DNA of 64,000 nt. Origin: Trogon surrucura (lineage: Eukaryota; Chordata; Aves; Trogoniformes; Trogonidae). The first letter of the stretch is position 1, and the number at the start of each line of letters is the position of its first letter. The position numbers and the translations under genes were made by a program. The notes under the pieces were generated by a model. It ran no database searches. It was given only the letters and a program-made list of their open reading frames with translations, and was not told where the DNA came from. Below are positions 1 through 11,703 of this stretch, in pieces. The stretch covers positions 3,053,501 to 3,117,500 of the forward strand of contig CM036639.1 of assembly GCA_020746105.1 (NCBI GenBank), given 5' to 3'.

Positions 1-10
1 ACACCATCAC

Positions 11-57
11 TCCTCCTCTTTTTCCTCCTCCTCCTCCTCTTCTTCTTCCTCCTCCTC
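11..57. repeat. Pyrimidine-rich (TCC/TTC)n microsatellite
   Basis: The plus strand is almost pure C and T, built of TCC and TTC triplets. On the gene's sense strand it reads as GAG/GAA triplets, which resembles purine-rich splicing-enhancer sequence, but no exon is seen beside it. It is probably length-polymorphic. Confidence 0.8.
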
Positions 58-190
58 GGCGGAGCGGTGCAGCCCTCCCGGGGACCGGCAGATGGCAACC
101 GCACTGAGCCCCAGCGCCCCGGCTCTCATCCTCCCCACCAAGGTTATTACATCATCCGAAAATCCCCGGCGAGAAATCATATGAACCGGT

Positions 191-209
191 AAAAAAAAAA
201 AAAAAAAAA
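191..209. repeat. Poly-A tract, 19 A
   Basis: An uninterrupted run of 19 A on the plus strand. No LINE 3' end or retrocopy is recognisable upstream, so it is treated as a simple repeat rather than the tail of a retroposed sequence. Confidence 0.85.
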
Positions 210-2130
210 TTAAGAATAAAACGAACCGTGAAAGGGGCCAAAGCTCTTAGGGAGCGCAACTGCAAGGGGTTAAGAGCCGCGATGCCCTCTCGCCCTGCTT
301 GCCAGAAGAATAAATGATTTATTTTTTTTTTCCTCCTGCGGCGCCTGGCAATTTTTGCCCTTGGCAAACGGCACCGGAGATCCCCGGCTGCTGGCACCAG
401 CCGAGCCCCGGAGAGACGGGCTCAAAGTGAAACTCAGCACATGCTCGGAGCGCTCGGGGCAGGCTCCATCTAACGAGCTGCTCCAGAACATCTTGGCCGA
501 GCCTCTGCCCACCAGCCCGGCCAGCTGGTTCTCAAGGGGAGCCCCCTAAAATAACCCAGCACCCTGGATCAATCCCCGCAGGCAGTGAGATCCCTCCACG
601 TCAAGCCGAGCCATTTCTTTTACCTTAACGCGCTCCCCAGCTTTATGTTTGGGTAGAAAAGCATCCCTGTCCCCCCAAAAAACAACCCCAGCAAAACCAC
701 GTTAAGCATTGGTGGAAAAACAAAATTAACTGGAGGGAGGGAATCGGCATTTCTCTACAGATGTTTGAAGCTTTACACCGTGTACTTTTAAATGCAAAGT
801 TTTAACTTCGTGCAGCCCCGACCGGATCGTTCACCACACGAGCTGCCTCCAGCCGACCCTAAGAAACGGGGAAGCAAATATGGGACGAGCTCGTTTCCCT
901 CACCATCCCCTAGGATATTGAGTTTAACACCACAGACAGAGGATTGCAAGCGCTGTGGAATCAGAAAACAAATCTGAGTTTTAGGAGTTCAGTGTGTTAG
1001 GTTCCTTCAGCATTCCTTAAGAGAAATGTTTCTTGGGGGGGGTGAGGATTAAAAATAGCACCAGTTTAACTATTTTAGTCGGTTTTAAATATAGCGCTAC
1101 TGCAAGACGCCAGCTTAATTGTTCCCAGACGCCCCCCCCATGCCCTTCCTACCATCCCACGCGGTTTGTGCAAAGCCAGAATTTAAACCCAAAGTTGAAA
1201 TCCAAACCTGGACCAACCACTTCACACCCCCCCCCGACAGGCAGGGACACGCAGCCTCCTCCAGCGGTGGTTTGCGCCTCGCGCAGCCCCGCGCTGCTGT
1301 GAGGGAAAGGGACTGCTCTGCTCTACTCACTGCCTGGCTCTCCTGATGAAAGGGACCAGTCCCTGCTGTCTGTGCTTCTGTTTTGTCACCGGAGGGAAAA
1401 AAGACGACGGAGGGATGCCAGCCCCATGCAAGCCAAGAGGTTTTGGTCAAAGAACAGGCTCGTGTTTGATTTGGCAGCTTAGGAAGCAAAAAAATCTGGA
1501 AATCACTTCTCTTCCCTCGGGAAAAGTCCCTGCACATGAAATCTGTGAATACCCCACGGCCGGGGTTGGTTAGTTATTACTCTTAGTGATGATTAACCCC
1601 GATACCGTAACAGAGGGAAACATCTGTCCCAACAGGAACATCCCTTCTTGCCGTACCCTCCAAACCATGAAAGGTCATTTACAATCCCTTGCAAGGCCAA
1701 TATCAATTTCCCATGACTGAAACCAGTCAACAAATGATTTTCAGACTGATGAATAAACTCTGCGGAAGGCAAATATTTCTCAAGTGGTTCACAGCAACAA
1801 CAGACACGGAGGCTTAAGACCTGGGACCCAGCACAGGCTCCCGGGCACCGCTCGGTTTCTCCGTGCCGAGTGAGGTTCCGGGTCTGGCTCCTGTACCACA
1901 CGTCCACAGCAGAGCTGACCTCAGGTGTGATGCTTTCCCAGACCCTTCCGCTCCAGTAAATGCTCTACTCCCCAAAATACTTGCAGATGAACAAGCTTGG
2001 TGGAACTCAAGCAGATCTGCACTTCCCCGGGAATCCCGGGATGGAGGAGCAGGCTCTGGAGCACCCAAGCATCCCCCCCCGCCTTGTAACTCATTTTGGG
2101 ACCCAGTTTGACAATTATCCCTGCTCTCAC

Positions 2131-2296
2131 CATCTGGGAACGACAGGACAGGATGAACACACGAGTCCAGCTGGGAGAGGCGCTCCAGCAAAGGGGCGTC
2201 GTACTGGATTTCCAGAGTCGTGGAGCTCCGGGTGCCGCAGAGAGCGCACGAAGGGTTCACGTCACAGCTACATCGCGCCAGGCTGTTACGATGGAC
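2131..2296 (-). CDS. KANSL1: KANSL1 exon 7 (cysteine-rich segment)
   Basis: This is an internal coding exon of 166 nt (55 codons plus one base) of the NSL complex scaffold. The acceptor is a clean pyrimidine tract ending in CAG, and the donor is GATG|GTGAGA. It opens with VHRNS and includes VNPSCALCG, then [18 protein letters not shown] and ends FPD. These blocks match the human protein almost residue for residue, which makes the assignment secure. Cysteines fall at exon residues 9, 11, 17, 20 and 46, with His48 beside the last. As I recall the human sequence it lacks the residue-9 cysteine. Metal binding is only a suggestion. Incoming phase is 0 after the Lys-Lys end of exon 6, and the outgoing single G is expected to pair with AT to give Asp in exon 8. 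No stop or frameshift is present. Confidence 0.97.
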
Positions 2297-4876
2297 CTGG
2301 AGAGAGAGAAGTTGAGGTGTCTAAGGGCTCTCTCCACACATTCCCCTCTGACAGCTCATGAAAAACATCCTCAAGGCTGAGGGTTTTTCTACACCTTGTA
2401 CAGAACCTGTTTGTTCAGGCTCACAGAAGGACACTTTCACTTTGCATGAACCCAGCTGAAAACAACTACTCACCAGCTCCTAAATCTGACTACAAGTGTT
2501 TTAATTTTACGGGGGTTGAAACCTCATTTATAAATACCACCAGGCAGCACAATTCAGTGGTCAGGGAGGAGAAAAAAAAAAAAGCCTTTTTGAGTTTAGC
2601 TGGGTCAGAGAGCCATCACTACACGCCAAGAGCTGATACATCCAGGGACATCCTTAGAGAGTGAAAAAGGGGAGTTTTCAACTTTGTTTCCTAAACCAGG
2701 ACAGATTTTCAACTCACAGACTCTATACAGACTTTATATAGATTTCATTTATACGGAATCACAGCAGGCAGATGCAGAACTGGATGTAAATCCCATACAG
2801 AGAAAGCATCCCATGATTCCCCATCAAAATGAAAGGTTGCATCAAACTGGATCCTGCAAAAGTCGTGCTCCCAGCCCGGTATTATTTACATAATTTCCAT
2901 TCATGGCTTGAATGATGGGAGAGAGAACATCCTTAAGCCTTAGCAAATAACACTAGAATTGGGAAGGGCTGCAAGTGCCTTAAAGGAAATGGCTGGAAAT
3001 TATCTAAAATAAATAAAATCTCATTCACTGAGAGGCAAATGCAACACGCGGGACGCTTCGGTGACCAGTGAAGAGGAGGAAGGAGGAACCGAGCAGCAGT
3101 CCTGCCCAGAGGACCTGGTGGTGGTTACGGATCAGAAAACAGGAATGAATCAGCAGCGTCGGACCATTCCGGAGAATTATCAGCCCACAGGGCGTTATAA
3201 ACAGGACGGGTGTGCAAGATGCATGAGGTAATCCTGCCGCCCCGCTCGGCATCGCTGACGTGTGAGTTGGGGGGGCTGCTCCAGAAATTTGGTGCACTGT
3301 AATAACCCCAAAAAATTACAAGATCCCCTCAAAAACACACCCTACGTGCAGAAAGAAAAAGCCGTGGTGTGCTGAGAGTAGAGGTGATCACAGTAAGGAT
3401 CTGAACATCAACTTTCACCCTCTGGGGAGAGCTTCCCAAGGCGTGAGGAGAGCTGAGTGTCCACCAGGAACTGGGACTACTGGTCAGGACTTTATAAAGG
3501 CAGCCAGGGTAGCTTATATTAGAAAGTTTGGTTTTGCTGTGTGAAAAACAAGCAAGCTAAGCACGCCCAGAGCTTGCCTAAGGAGGGTTGGACAAACCAT
3601 CTGGCACGGGCTGAGGATGAAGCGGTCTGCTCGGGGGCACGGGGATGCTGCGGGTGACCACGAGAGACTCCTTCCCACTTCACACGGCCAGTCCTGTTTC
3701 CAAACCAAAGGATCCGACTCAACCTTCAGGCCGCTTTCCTTTCCTGCAGGACATCTCCCAACTTCAAAACCTCAAGCGGTCTCGTATTCAGAGTCTGTGA
3801 AAGTGTAGGCACAGCTATGGGGGATGTCGACTGCAACAGGGAGCTCTCCTGGTTGTGACTTCTGGTGGCAGCAATCCACAACCACTTCGTGGGAGACGGG
3901 AGAGCGTGGTCAACTGGACGTGGTATTTCTGGACCACGACGTAACCACCATTTAAGCTTTCTCTTGAGTAAATGGAGGAGTCCACAGAAATCCTCAGCCA
4001 CATCATCCAGCCTTTGGAATTGCTCTTCTCCGATTATCAAATACATTTTAAGAATATGGTTGGTAACTAACCCAGGATTAACAGCTGCTCCTCTGAACAC
4101 CGAGTGCACAACTCAGCGTCACCTACAGGACGGTTCATTAACTTTCAAATCCCCGAAGAACTTGCAAGCGGTCACTGCGGAGGTTTACCACACATACCCC
4201 AAGATAAAAGGGCAAACAAGCGATCAGTTAAAGTCAGCACAGCTCAGTGAGAATCTGTTTCGCTCAAAAAAATGTTGCTGGTTTTGAGCTTCTCTTGAAC
4301 ACTCCAGCACCCGCAGAGCGAAAACCCCCAAACCTTCGCCGTAAAATTGGACTTGAAACTCTGACTCAAAGGTAAGAGGATTTTTGCCATCTATTGTCCT
4401 GCAATCATGAGAGCTACACACACAAAAACCATCCTTATTTCCTCGTTTTCTAGCTCGCTATCCTCCAACGGACAGTTCATGGCATTCCTAAGCTAAGTTA
4501 CAGAGATCGTGCCGGGGGAACCACTCGGCTGAAGCTCACTGAGGCTCATTGGTTTTTGAAAAGAAAATCTACATGAAGAGTTCAGCACCTCCCCTCCCCA
4601 GTGACAGGTAATGAAAGTCTTCCAACAAATTAAAAGCTGCTTCTTCGTCTCTCCTTTGCTTCTCCAGCAGCCCGGGAAGCCTCACTGTTTTCCTCTTCCT
4701 CACCATTGTTTTTTCCCCTCTTAATAACGCTCTCAAAATGGGGAAACCTCTTCACACAAAGAGCAAGAGCACAGCGGACCAACGCATGGGGACCTCACTG
4801 GGCTCTTTGGTGTGGAGCTCTAGCTATACACCGCATCAAAAAAAAACCCAAACCAACCCCAAAACCCAGCACTAAC
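2297..4876 (-). other. KANSL1: KANSL1 intron 6 (2.6 kb)
   Basis: An intron of 2,580 bp bounded by the exon 6 donor (AAG|GTTAGT) and the exon 7 acceptor. I recognised no transposon, RNA gene or credible reading frame in it. It contains a short A run near 2573 and otherwise apparently unique sequence. Confidence 0.9.
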
Positions 4877-5072
4877 CTTTTTGGAAAGGGGCATAATGCT
4901 GCTAGGTCGAACAAGTCGTCGTTTCTTACAGCTCAGCACCGGGCGGGTGCGAGCTGCTACACACGTTCCATCCGAAGATGAAGAAACCATGTTCAGTCGT
5001 TGCTTTTTATGCAAGAGCTCCTCAGCTTCCTGGCCATCTCCCTGAGCATGTTCTGCCAGGCCGGGCTGAAGA
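4877..5072 (-). CDS. KANSL1: KANSL1 exon 6 (WDR5-binding motif and NLS-like cluster)
   Basis: This coding exon of 196 nt completes a Thr codon split with exon 5 and then encodes 65 codons. The acceptor is CCTTGGGCAG|T and the donor AAAAAG|GTTAGT. Order of features: an acidic stretch near residues 11-18, HKKQRLN, a Ser run, then [14 protein letters not shown] at residues 34-47, then CKKRRLVRP and PLSKK. In human KANSL1 the arginine of VAART (Arg592, as reported for the KANSL1-WDR5 structure) inserts into the central pocket of WDR5, a Win-type interaction. All residues of that motif are conserved here. The flanking basic clusters look like a nuclear localisation signal. This is one of the two most conserved exons in the window, so purifying selection on WDR5 binding is the natural explanation. 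The length equals that of the human exon as far as I can reconstruct it. Confidence 0.98.
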
Positions 5073-6480
5073 CTGCCCAAGGAGAGAAGAGAATAATAAG
5101 AAAGACACCGTTATTCGTTCGACCACCCCGCATTACCCAGCGGTACCAGCCAGGTTCACGATCCAGACCTTAGCAGACACCCTAAGCTGAGTTTAAAGCA
5201 TCGCAGTTTCACGAGGCAACAGCTTTCACTAAGCCAACTCTTAATTTTCCCTTTTACTTCGGTCACTTTCCGCACTCTGCCACCGCTGAACCTTTGACAA
5301 AACACCTTTGGAAGTTCTGAAAAAAACCCCCAGCACTTCAAGGCGGGCGCTGAGCAAGACGAAATGCCGCTCTAGACCTCAACAACTTTAATCCTAAAAT
5401 TCAGCTTTCCCTGAAATTACAGTTCAGGGCACCTTAAGACAAGAGGTTTTCAGAGTCTAAATGCCAGAGAGCACACGACGGAGAACACAGAATTTTCTAG
5501 GAAAAGTATTTAGCTTTGATGTCAGCTTGATCCCGATTAATATTTGAGAACGATACCCCTCAGCAGGGACCCCAGAAAGGCACAACGTTAACGTGAACCT
5601 TCCTGTTTTACGTACAAAGGGCTTCCCTGTCCGCGGGCAGCGACCCTGCCCTACCAAACACCAACGCAGCTCCTCACCCGAGGAACCTTTTCATGGATAT
5701 TCTACAAACGCTTCCCCGCTAAAAATGCAAAACATTAAAGCCCCGCGGTCCAAGGTTCTGCAGCTCAAAGGCTGCAGGCAGATAAAGGGCTCCGGCACAG
5801 CGCGTGTGGTGTTTCAGCTGCCGATCGGCGCTTTTACGCTTGCTCGCTCGACATCCTCCCTCCTCCAGGTAGTAAGGGAGCGAATGGGTGCTGGCAGCCC
5901 CCAGAACTTGGAAGCACCGTGTGTTCAAGGGTTTTCGAGTGGTTCAACCCCGGAATCATCCTGTAGCATCACCTGTTTTCATTTACCCACGTAAAGACTT
6001 TCTTAAAAAAAAACAGCCCGGAGAAACGAAGAATTTACAAAGCCTTCCTCCCCCAAAATCAATGGGATTTGGGCTCCTCGGGATCTCCAGAGAAGCGGGA
6101 CAGTGGTTACAGCCGCTTGTGCAAACCAGTCGCAAGCGGGCCGCTGCTACCTTTGAATCACACGACTCGCGAGTGCGTTAAAAACACCCATCAAGAAACG
6201 GTTTGGAACACGCTCGTTGCGTGGTTGCCTGCAGGGCTCGTTCGTGTAAACACAGCTCAGCTTAATACCATTTTCAGAAAAACAATGCAGCTGAAAACCC
6301 CAAGCAAGCAATCGCCTCCAAAACATTTCCAAGCATGATCTCCTACCGTGTTTTTTGTTCAGAAGGAGACCATTTACACCATAACCATCCCAGTTACTAC
6401 CAGCCGGCGTGTCACAGGCCGGTTTCCAATGGTCAAGATCGTAAAAACCCAACTCTTCCCATAACACGTGAGCAGCTTAC
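5073..6480 (-). other. KANSL1: KANSL1 intron 5 (1.4 kb)
   Basis: The shortest intron in the window, 1,408 bp, between the exon 5 donor (AACAC|GTAAGC) and the exon 6 acceptor with its long TTCTTATTATTCTCTTCTC tract. No repeat or other feature was recognised inside it. Confidence 0.9.
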
Positions 6481-6596
6481 GTGTTAATAACTCCATTGAC
6501 GGGTCTCGGTGCTCCACAGGGCTTGGCGGGGTGGGATTCCGGAGTATTTGCAGCAGAAATACCCGAGTTGTCTAGTGGCTGGGATCCAGAAACGCT
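6481..6596 (-). CDS. KANSL1: KANSL1 exon 5 (variable linker)
   Basis: This coding exon of 116 nt has 38 codons plus two bases of a split Thr codon. The acceptor is CATCTTTCCTTAG|AGC, preceded by a TTAAT-type branch candidate, and the donor is AACAC|GTAAGC. The peptide begins SVSGSQPLDNSG and ends with the conserved block RPVNGVIN. The SQPL and RPVNGVIN blocks match human KANSL1. The middle, rich in Ser, Pro, Ala and Asn, does not align closely and is shorter than in human by about one codon net. The segment is probably a disordered linker between the helical region of exon 3 and the WDR5 motif of exon 6. The phase joins exactly to exon 6, which opens with the third base of Thr. The assignment rests on the conserved ends, the frame and the gene order. 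Confidence 0.93.
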
Positions 6597-9590
6597 CTAA
6601 GGAAAGATGCGAAAGATCGTAAATTAATAAAAAAAAAGCTTCTTAAATAGCCACAACTTACTTTTTCAATTTCTAGTTGAGGATTCTGCACCGTAGCTTT
6701 GGGTTTCCAAACCAAGGGTTCAGAAATCACTGGGTGAACAGGAGATCAAGGACTTCTTAGGGAGCAGCTCTGGCAAGAGGACGGATACACGAAGGCGCTT
6801 TCATTGCCAAACAACTTCAATTCCCTTCAGGCAACCACTCAGGAGCATGAAAGGCTGAGGTCTTTAAGGAGGTTTTGGCATTTTTGTCTCAACGGTGCAA
6901 ACAAGTTCAGAACCACCCGCAAACCTCGCAGGAGTTTTCTGAAGTTTGATGTTGTGCTCGAAGCCACAGGGCTGCGAGCTCTTGTCTAAGGACTTTGGGG
7001 GAAAACGGGAGGAGAGGAGAACGGGCTTGCAAAACTGAATTTGCATTTTAGCTAAATACCTGTGCAAACACGGTCCAAACAGTATTTTAAATGAGCTGTG
7101 ATGTTTGGATCTAAGCAGGCCAACTCCATAAAGCTGAAACTGCCTGACAGAGCTGGAAACGCTGAGGGAAACAAGTAAAAACTACGCTGAAGACACGGAG
7201 CTCCCCAACCCCTTCTGTCGTGGGTCCCAAACGCAGGCGCCCTCGCTCTGCAGCGAGACCCTCAGCCTCATCCTCGCAGCCCATTTTTGGTTTCGGACAC
7301 GCTCCTCCTCCTCCTCCCTGTGTTTAACCTTCATTTATTCCGTCGTGCAGCACTTCCTACGCTGGCTGCCAAGGTCCCTCCAGCTGGGTTTCCCGCTTTG
7401 CGCACGCTGGGGCGGTGGCGCGGCGCACGCGCCGGTAAAGAAGAAAAGGTCTGACATCCACACAGACGGTCGGTCCCGCCGCCCATCACATACTGCACCA
7501 ACAAACAATTAAAAATGGGGCTACGGCGGTGCTGGCCCAATGGTTTGCAGAGCAGCAGAGACCCGACTCGCCAAGGGAAGAGCGGTTTGGAACAACACAG
7601 ACAACTTCTGCCTGTTGCCTGTTTGAGGAACTTTGCTGGGTTTTCTACACTTCGGCTGAAAACGACGTTTCTCCCGGGGTGGGGGAGCAGAGACAGGATC
7701 AGGCTCGCCTCCGACACGCGGTCCGAGGGCAGGGATGCAGGGAGGGAGATGAGATCGTGCCAGAAGCGTGGCGCAAGAGCAATGCGGTGCCCCGGCGAGG
7801 TGAAGCCGGCGCAGGACCTGAACGCTTTCCCCTCTGGTTTCCAGAGACTTGGCAAGGCTGAGCCTTCACATGACACCTCTGCCGGAGGCACCCCTGGTTC
7901 AGGAGGGCGGGTACACATGACTCATAAGCTCTTTTGAAATCGGGTATTTATTTTCCTCTCCAGAAAGGGTCTTAAAAGGAGGAAGCTCTCCTCCAAGAGC
8001 TGTCTCTGGCTCGGCGGCTCAAGATAGGAAGAGAGGGCGACCCTGCTGCTTCCTGCGGAGGAGCTGGAAAGCATCAATCCAAGGGGTATTTATCAGGAAG
8101 GGCCCAGGCTCACCTTATCGCGCTGAAGGTGGGTGTACCCGGAGGCTCTGACATGAGCAACGGGGGAACAAGCAGGACTGCCAAGGGCTGACATCTCCAG
8201 CGCTGAGAGCAGAGGCAGAGCCCTCGCACCGGCTCCCCCCGGACGCACGTCCCGATGCCGAGCCTTCCTCGGCATCCAGAGGAGCATCCAGCACCACGGA
8301 TGCTCCAGACTGAGCTCTTCTCTGTGGTCTGGGCACGCCTGGGGTTTGGAATTCCAGGTCTTTAGGATCCAAGGGACTCTCAGTGAGGGTTTGTTGCACA
8401 AACCAGGAGCCTGCAGATTCCCAGGGGCTCTCACGGCCGTAAAGAAGCCGTGTGCTGGCAGGCAGTCATGACACAGCACCAGGAATGTCTCCCCTATTCC
8501 CAAAAAAACCCAAACAGAGCCAGACCGGTTCAGCCCTTCCACCTATTACTAGATACAAACCCCTAAAACCCAGGGAAAAACCTTACCAAGGTGCTCCATC
8601 GATTATCCCTTCTCATTTAATATTAAAAAGTTAAAGCGCACCCCTCTTGCTAGACCAGCAACACAAGCAACGAACTGATATCACCAGCTGAGTTTTTTCT
8701 TCAGGGCTTCGTGTTATTCCAGTCTCCGGGCAAAAATACTTAATTCACAGAGCTCCCAGTTCCCAACAGACATTCCCAGGCCTTCTTTGCAAAGCCCTTC
8801 CCTCCACTGACGATAGGATTAGTTCCTCCCAGGGATTATCAACCCCATCCCACGTAACAAGCCAGTGCCCGAGGCCACGTATCCTGCATTCACACCGGCC
8901 AAGGGAGACCGAGCAGATGAGATGCAAAAGAGGAGCTGGGGATGAGACAGGATGGATCCCTCTCCTTACCCCACATTGCAGACCTGCTCTCACTCTGTCA
9001 GTTTAGGGGAAGACAAAAAAAAAAAGCGCACCTAATTCTACGCAGCCCCGAGAGTGCCAAAATGATAAGCTCCTCTCCAGGAGAGGCCCAAGAGATCCCC
9101 TTCCAGTCAGCGTCCTAACGCAACAGGAATGGTCTCTGGGCTAATCTCTGGCTCGGAGCAGAGCGAGGCTCTGACTCAACACCCCACCCTAACGAGCGAG
9201 TCTAATTACGCACCAGCCCTCCGGCAGCAGGGTGTGGAAGCCCCGTGCCTGGAGGCAGCGTTTCTGGGGGCTGACACCTCCAGCACCGCCGGAGAGAGGC
9301 TGGGAACGCGGAACGATGTGCGCGTGGAGATGTGGAAAGGGGATAAAAAGTCCTTTTCGGGAGGAGTTACCCTCCAGACAGCAAGCTTGGCCGCAGGAGT
9401 AGCCACAAGAAGGTGCCCAGTAGGAATCTGCAGCCTGTTCTACAGCAACAATCCTGCTCTTCGCTGCTCTCGGTACCTATTAGTTGTGTCAGCGTTACCT
9501 CCAGGACCTGCAGGAGAGATCGGATCTCCACCGCTCGAGCGCTGACAGAAGTCTCCGTCGGAAGAGCTCAGGCCCAAGAGAAGAGGATGA

Positions 9591-9614
9591 GAAAAGGGAC
9601 AAGAAAAGGGACAA
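9591..9614. repeat. 12-bp perfect tandem duplication
   Basis: The unit GAAAAGGGACAA occurs twice in direct succession with no mismatch, inside intron 4. It is a small purine-rich repeat of no evident function. Confidence 0.85.
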
Positions 9615-10272
9615 TGCAGGAAACGAGGAAATAGAGCAATCTCGAGCTGTGAGCAGCAGAACCAGGCAGCCCAGGCCAAGCGAGGGTTTTCTTTCCCATA
9701 CAGCAGAAATCTAAGAAACGTTCTTCATTCTACACACCCCGAGATGATGTCCAGCCCATCTGAAAACGGACAATTTGATGATTTTCTAAGTGTACAGGAA
9801 ACGCCTTTTATATGTAGGGACAAAGTCAGGTGGGACGCAGATTCCCAGGCTGAAAATACACTCGTTTCAGATAAACATCCTGATCTAACCAGCTACGGAA
9901 GAAAATATTCTCCCTGTCACTGTTAAGATTTGATCACTCATCTCGGTTATCAGGCTGCCATTTACAGATTAGCTCCCAAATAACAGCCCATCCATCAGCG
10001 CAGGAGCACGCTGTTCCCGAGGCGAATCGGAGCTTCTTTATTACTCTCCGAATGCTTTTTGGGTTTAAGCATGAAAAGGGGGAGGCCACACGACAGACGG
10101 ACGTCGCCGTTCCACGCCAGACACCGCGTAAAGCCCGTGATTCGACCACGACACGGAGCAGCCCCTGTCTCCCCGGCTCTCTCCAGCCGCCCGTTGCTCC
10201 TCCGGCGTGGTTCTGTTTCCATCTGAAGCACCAGCCGCTATTTCAGCCGTGAGCAAAAAATCTGTTTCCTTA

Positions 10273-10690
10273 TCACAGAATCACAGAACAGTTCAGGCTG
10301 GAAAAGACCCTTGGGATCATCTAGTCCAACCATTAACCCTACACCACAAGCTCGCCCCTAAACCATCTCCCCCAACACCACATCTCAGCGACACTTAAAC
10401 ACAGCCAGGGATGGCGACTCAACCCCCTCCCTGGGCAGTCTGTGCCAGGGTCTGACCACTCTTTCCGTGAAGAATTTCTTCCTAATGTCCAGCCTAAACC
10501 TGCCCTGTTGCAACTTGAATCCATTCCCCCTGGTTCTGTCCCTAATGCCCTGTGAGAAGAGACCAGCACCAACCTCTCTACAACGTCCTTTCAAGTAATT
10601 GTAGAGCGTGATGAGGTCCCCCCTCAGCCTCCTCTTCCTCAAACTGAACAGTCCCAGCTCCCTCAATCGCTCCTCATAAGGTCTATTCTC
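10273..10690 (-). mobile_element. CR1 LINE, 5'-truncated, 3' end
   Basis: Read on the minus strand, this copy runs from the C-terminal coding region of the CR1 reverse-transcriptase ORF through the short 3' UTR, ending in TTCTGTGATTCTGTGAT. The minus-strand frame at 10385-10666 gives [20 protein letters not shown] and later DRTRGNGFK and [17 protein letters not shown], which are hallmark CR1 residues. The copy is still open over that stretch, so it is relatively young. It lies in KANSL1 intron 4 in the sense orientation of the gene. It closely resembles the copy at 52852-53346 but keeps five codons that the other lacks. Truncation at the 5' side, near 10690, is typical of CR1 insertion. Confidence 0.96.
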
Positions 10691-11513
10691 CTTGCACCAA
10701 GCAACAGCACTGAGTTTGGGGTTCAGCTAATCTGCTAATTAACGGCTTGAATTCCAAAGGCAGATCTGAAAGCCGGCGTCAAGCGAGGAGATGTTTCATT
10801 ACCATCACTCCCAATAACCCCTCTGTGGTCCAGCATTCCTCAAAAATCTCACAGCGTTTCAGATCCTCTTTCAGCATCAGGAAAACTCTGATAAAGTCTT
10901 GCCGGCGACAGAAGGAAACGCTCCAAGTGGAATTTTACGGTCCCTCCTAGTGAAGTTTTTTACCTGGATCAACTACGCTGAAGGCTGGTCTCTGAAATTC
11001 AAGCGCTCCCACCACAGGGAAGCTCCGTCCCTCCCCAAAAGCGGCGTCAGGGCAGAGAAGCAGAAACGCTGCAGCTCGGTTCGCGGGAGTTTGAGCCACG
11101 CAGGGACCACCCTTCTCCGAGTACTACAAAAATCCTGCATTTTAATACGTCGACGTGTCCCGCAGGATCAAAAGTAATCACAGCCAGGCTGAAGGTACCA
11201 TCAAGCCTTTAGTCTGTGCCCTACATTCCTGCCTTAAATAATAAATACCTGGCGCTCCGCATCGTTTCCAGTGCATCTCACTGAAATCATCAGTTCCCTT
11301 TCCAAGGGGTAACGCTCAGGCAGATATTAATAGGCACATCTTTAGAAGCCTTTGCTAATTGTGCTGCTCTCCGTTTGAGGTATTTTCTTGCTGGAGGGGA
11401 AGGATTAGTTAGGATTTTTAAGCTTCACAAAATGCTAATGCATATTACAAAGGTTACCCCGAGGAAGGCTGTTCTAAAAGGTGTTTAAATCCTATCAACC
11501 CCCAAAATAACGC

Positions 11514-11533
11514 GGGTGGGGAGGGGGGGGGGG
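11514..11533 (+). other. G-run with G-quadruplex potential
   Basis: The plus strand reads GGG-T-GGGG-A followed by 11 G, enough for four G tracts with very short loops. It lies about 170 bp past the exon 4 donor. The G strand is the template strand of KANSL1, so the pre-mRNA carries the C-rich version. Confidence 0.6.
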
Positions 11534-11703
11534 TTGAGCTCCACAGAGCAAGCCCCACGCGAAGTCGTGCAGAGAGGTCAGCCCCGCGCCAGACACGCCG
11601 GTGGAGCGTGCGTCTCCGCCGCAGCTTTGAGGATGAACCTGCCCTACCCGAAATCCAGGCGCGAAGTATCTGGTACCCAGTCACTTCTGCTGCTGGCACT
11701 TAC

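Larger units (their letters stand above)
1..2130 (-). other. KANSL1: KANSL1 intron 7, 3' part missing
   Basis: This is intronic sequence downstream, in transcript terms, of exon 7. Its donor is the GT read on the minus strand at 2130-2129, and its acceptor lies outside the window. I see no reading frame here resembling the next KANSL1 segment, so exon 8 is inferred to lie below position 1. The stretch holds a pyrimidine-rich microsatellite at its low end, a 19-base A run, several short G or C runs and otherwise apparently unique sequence. Confidence 0.85.
6597..11703 (-). other. KANSL1: KANSL1 intron 4 (5.1 kb)
   Basis: An intron of 5,107 bp between the exon 4 donor (CGGCTG|GTAAGT) and the exon 5 acceptor. 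It holds one CR1 fragment in the same orientation as the gene, a 12-bp perfect tandem repeat near 9600, a short CTC-triplet run near 7301-7318 and a G-rich run close to the donor. The remaining sequence looks unique. Several long open frames, such as one on the minus strand at 7331-7918, lack any recognisable protein feature. Confidence 0.88.

Noticed and set aside
1-150. Possible KANSL1 exon 8 encoding a poly-Glu stretch on the minus strand
   Set aside because: The Glu run is the translation of the GAG/GAA microsatellite, ends in a stop, and does not resemble the known KANSL1 sequence after exon 7.
7331-7918. A 195-codon minus-strand open frame in intron 4
   Set aside because: It lies between well-defined exons 4 and 5 whose phases join directly, and has no splice-site-bounded segment matching KANSL1.
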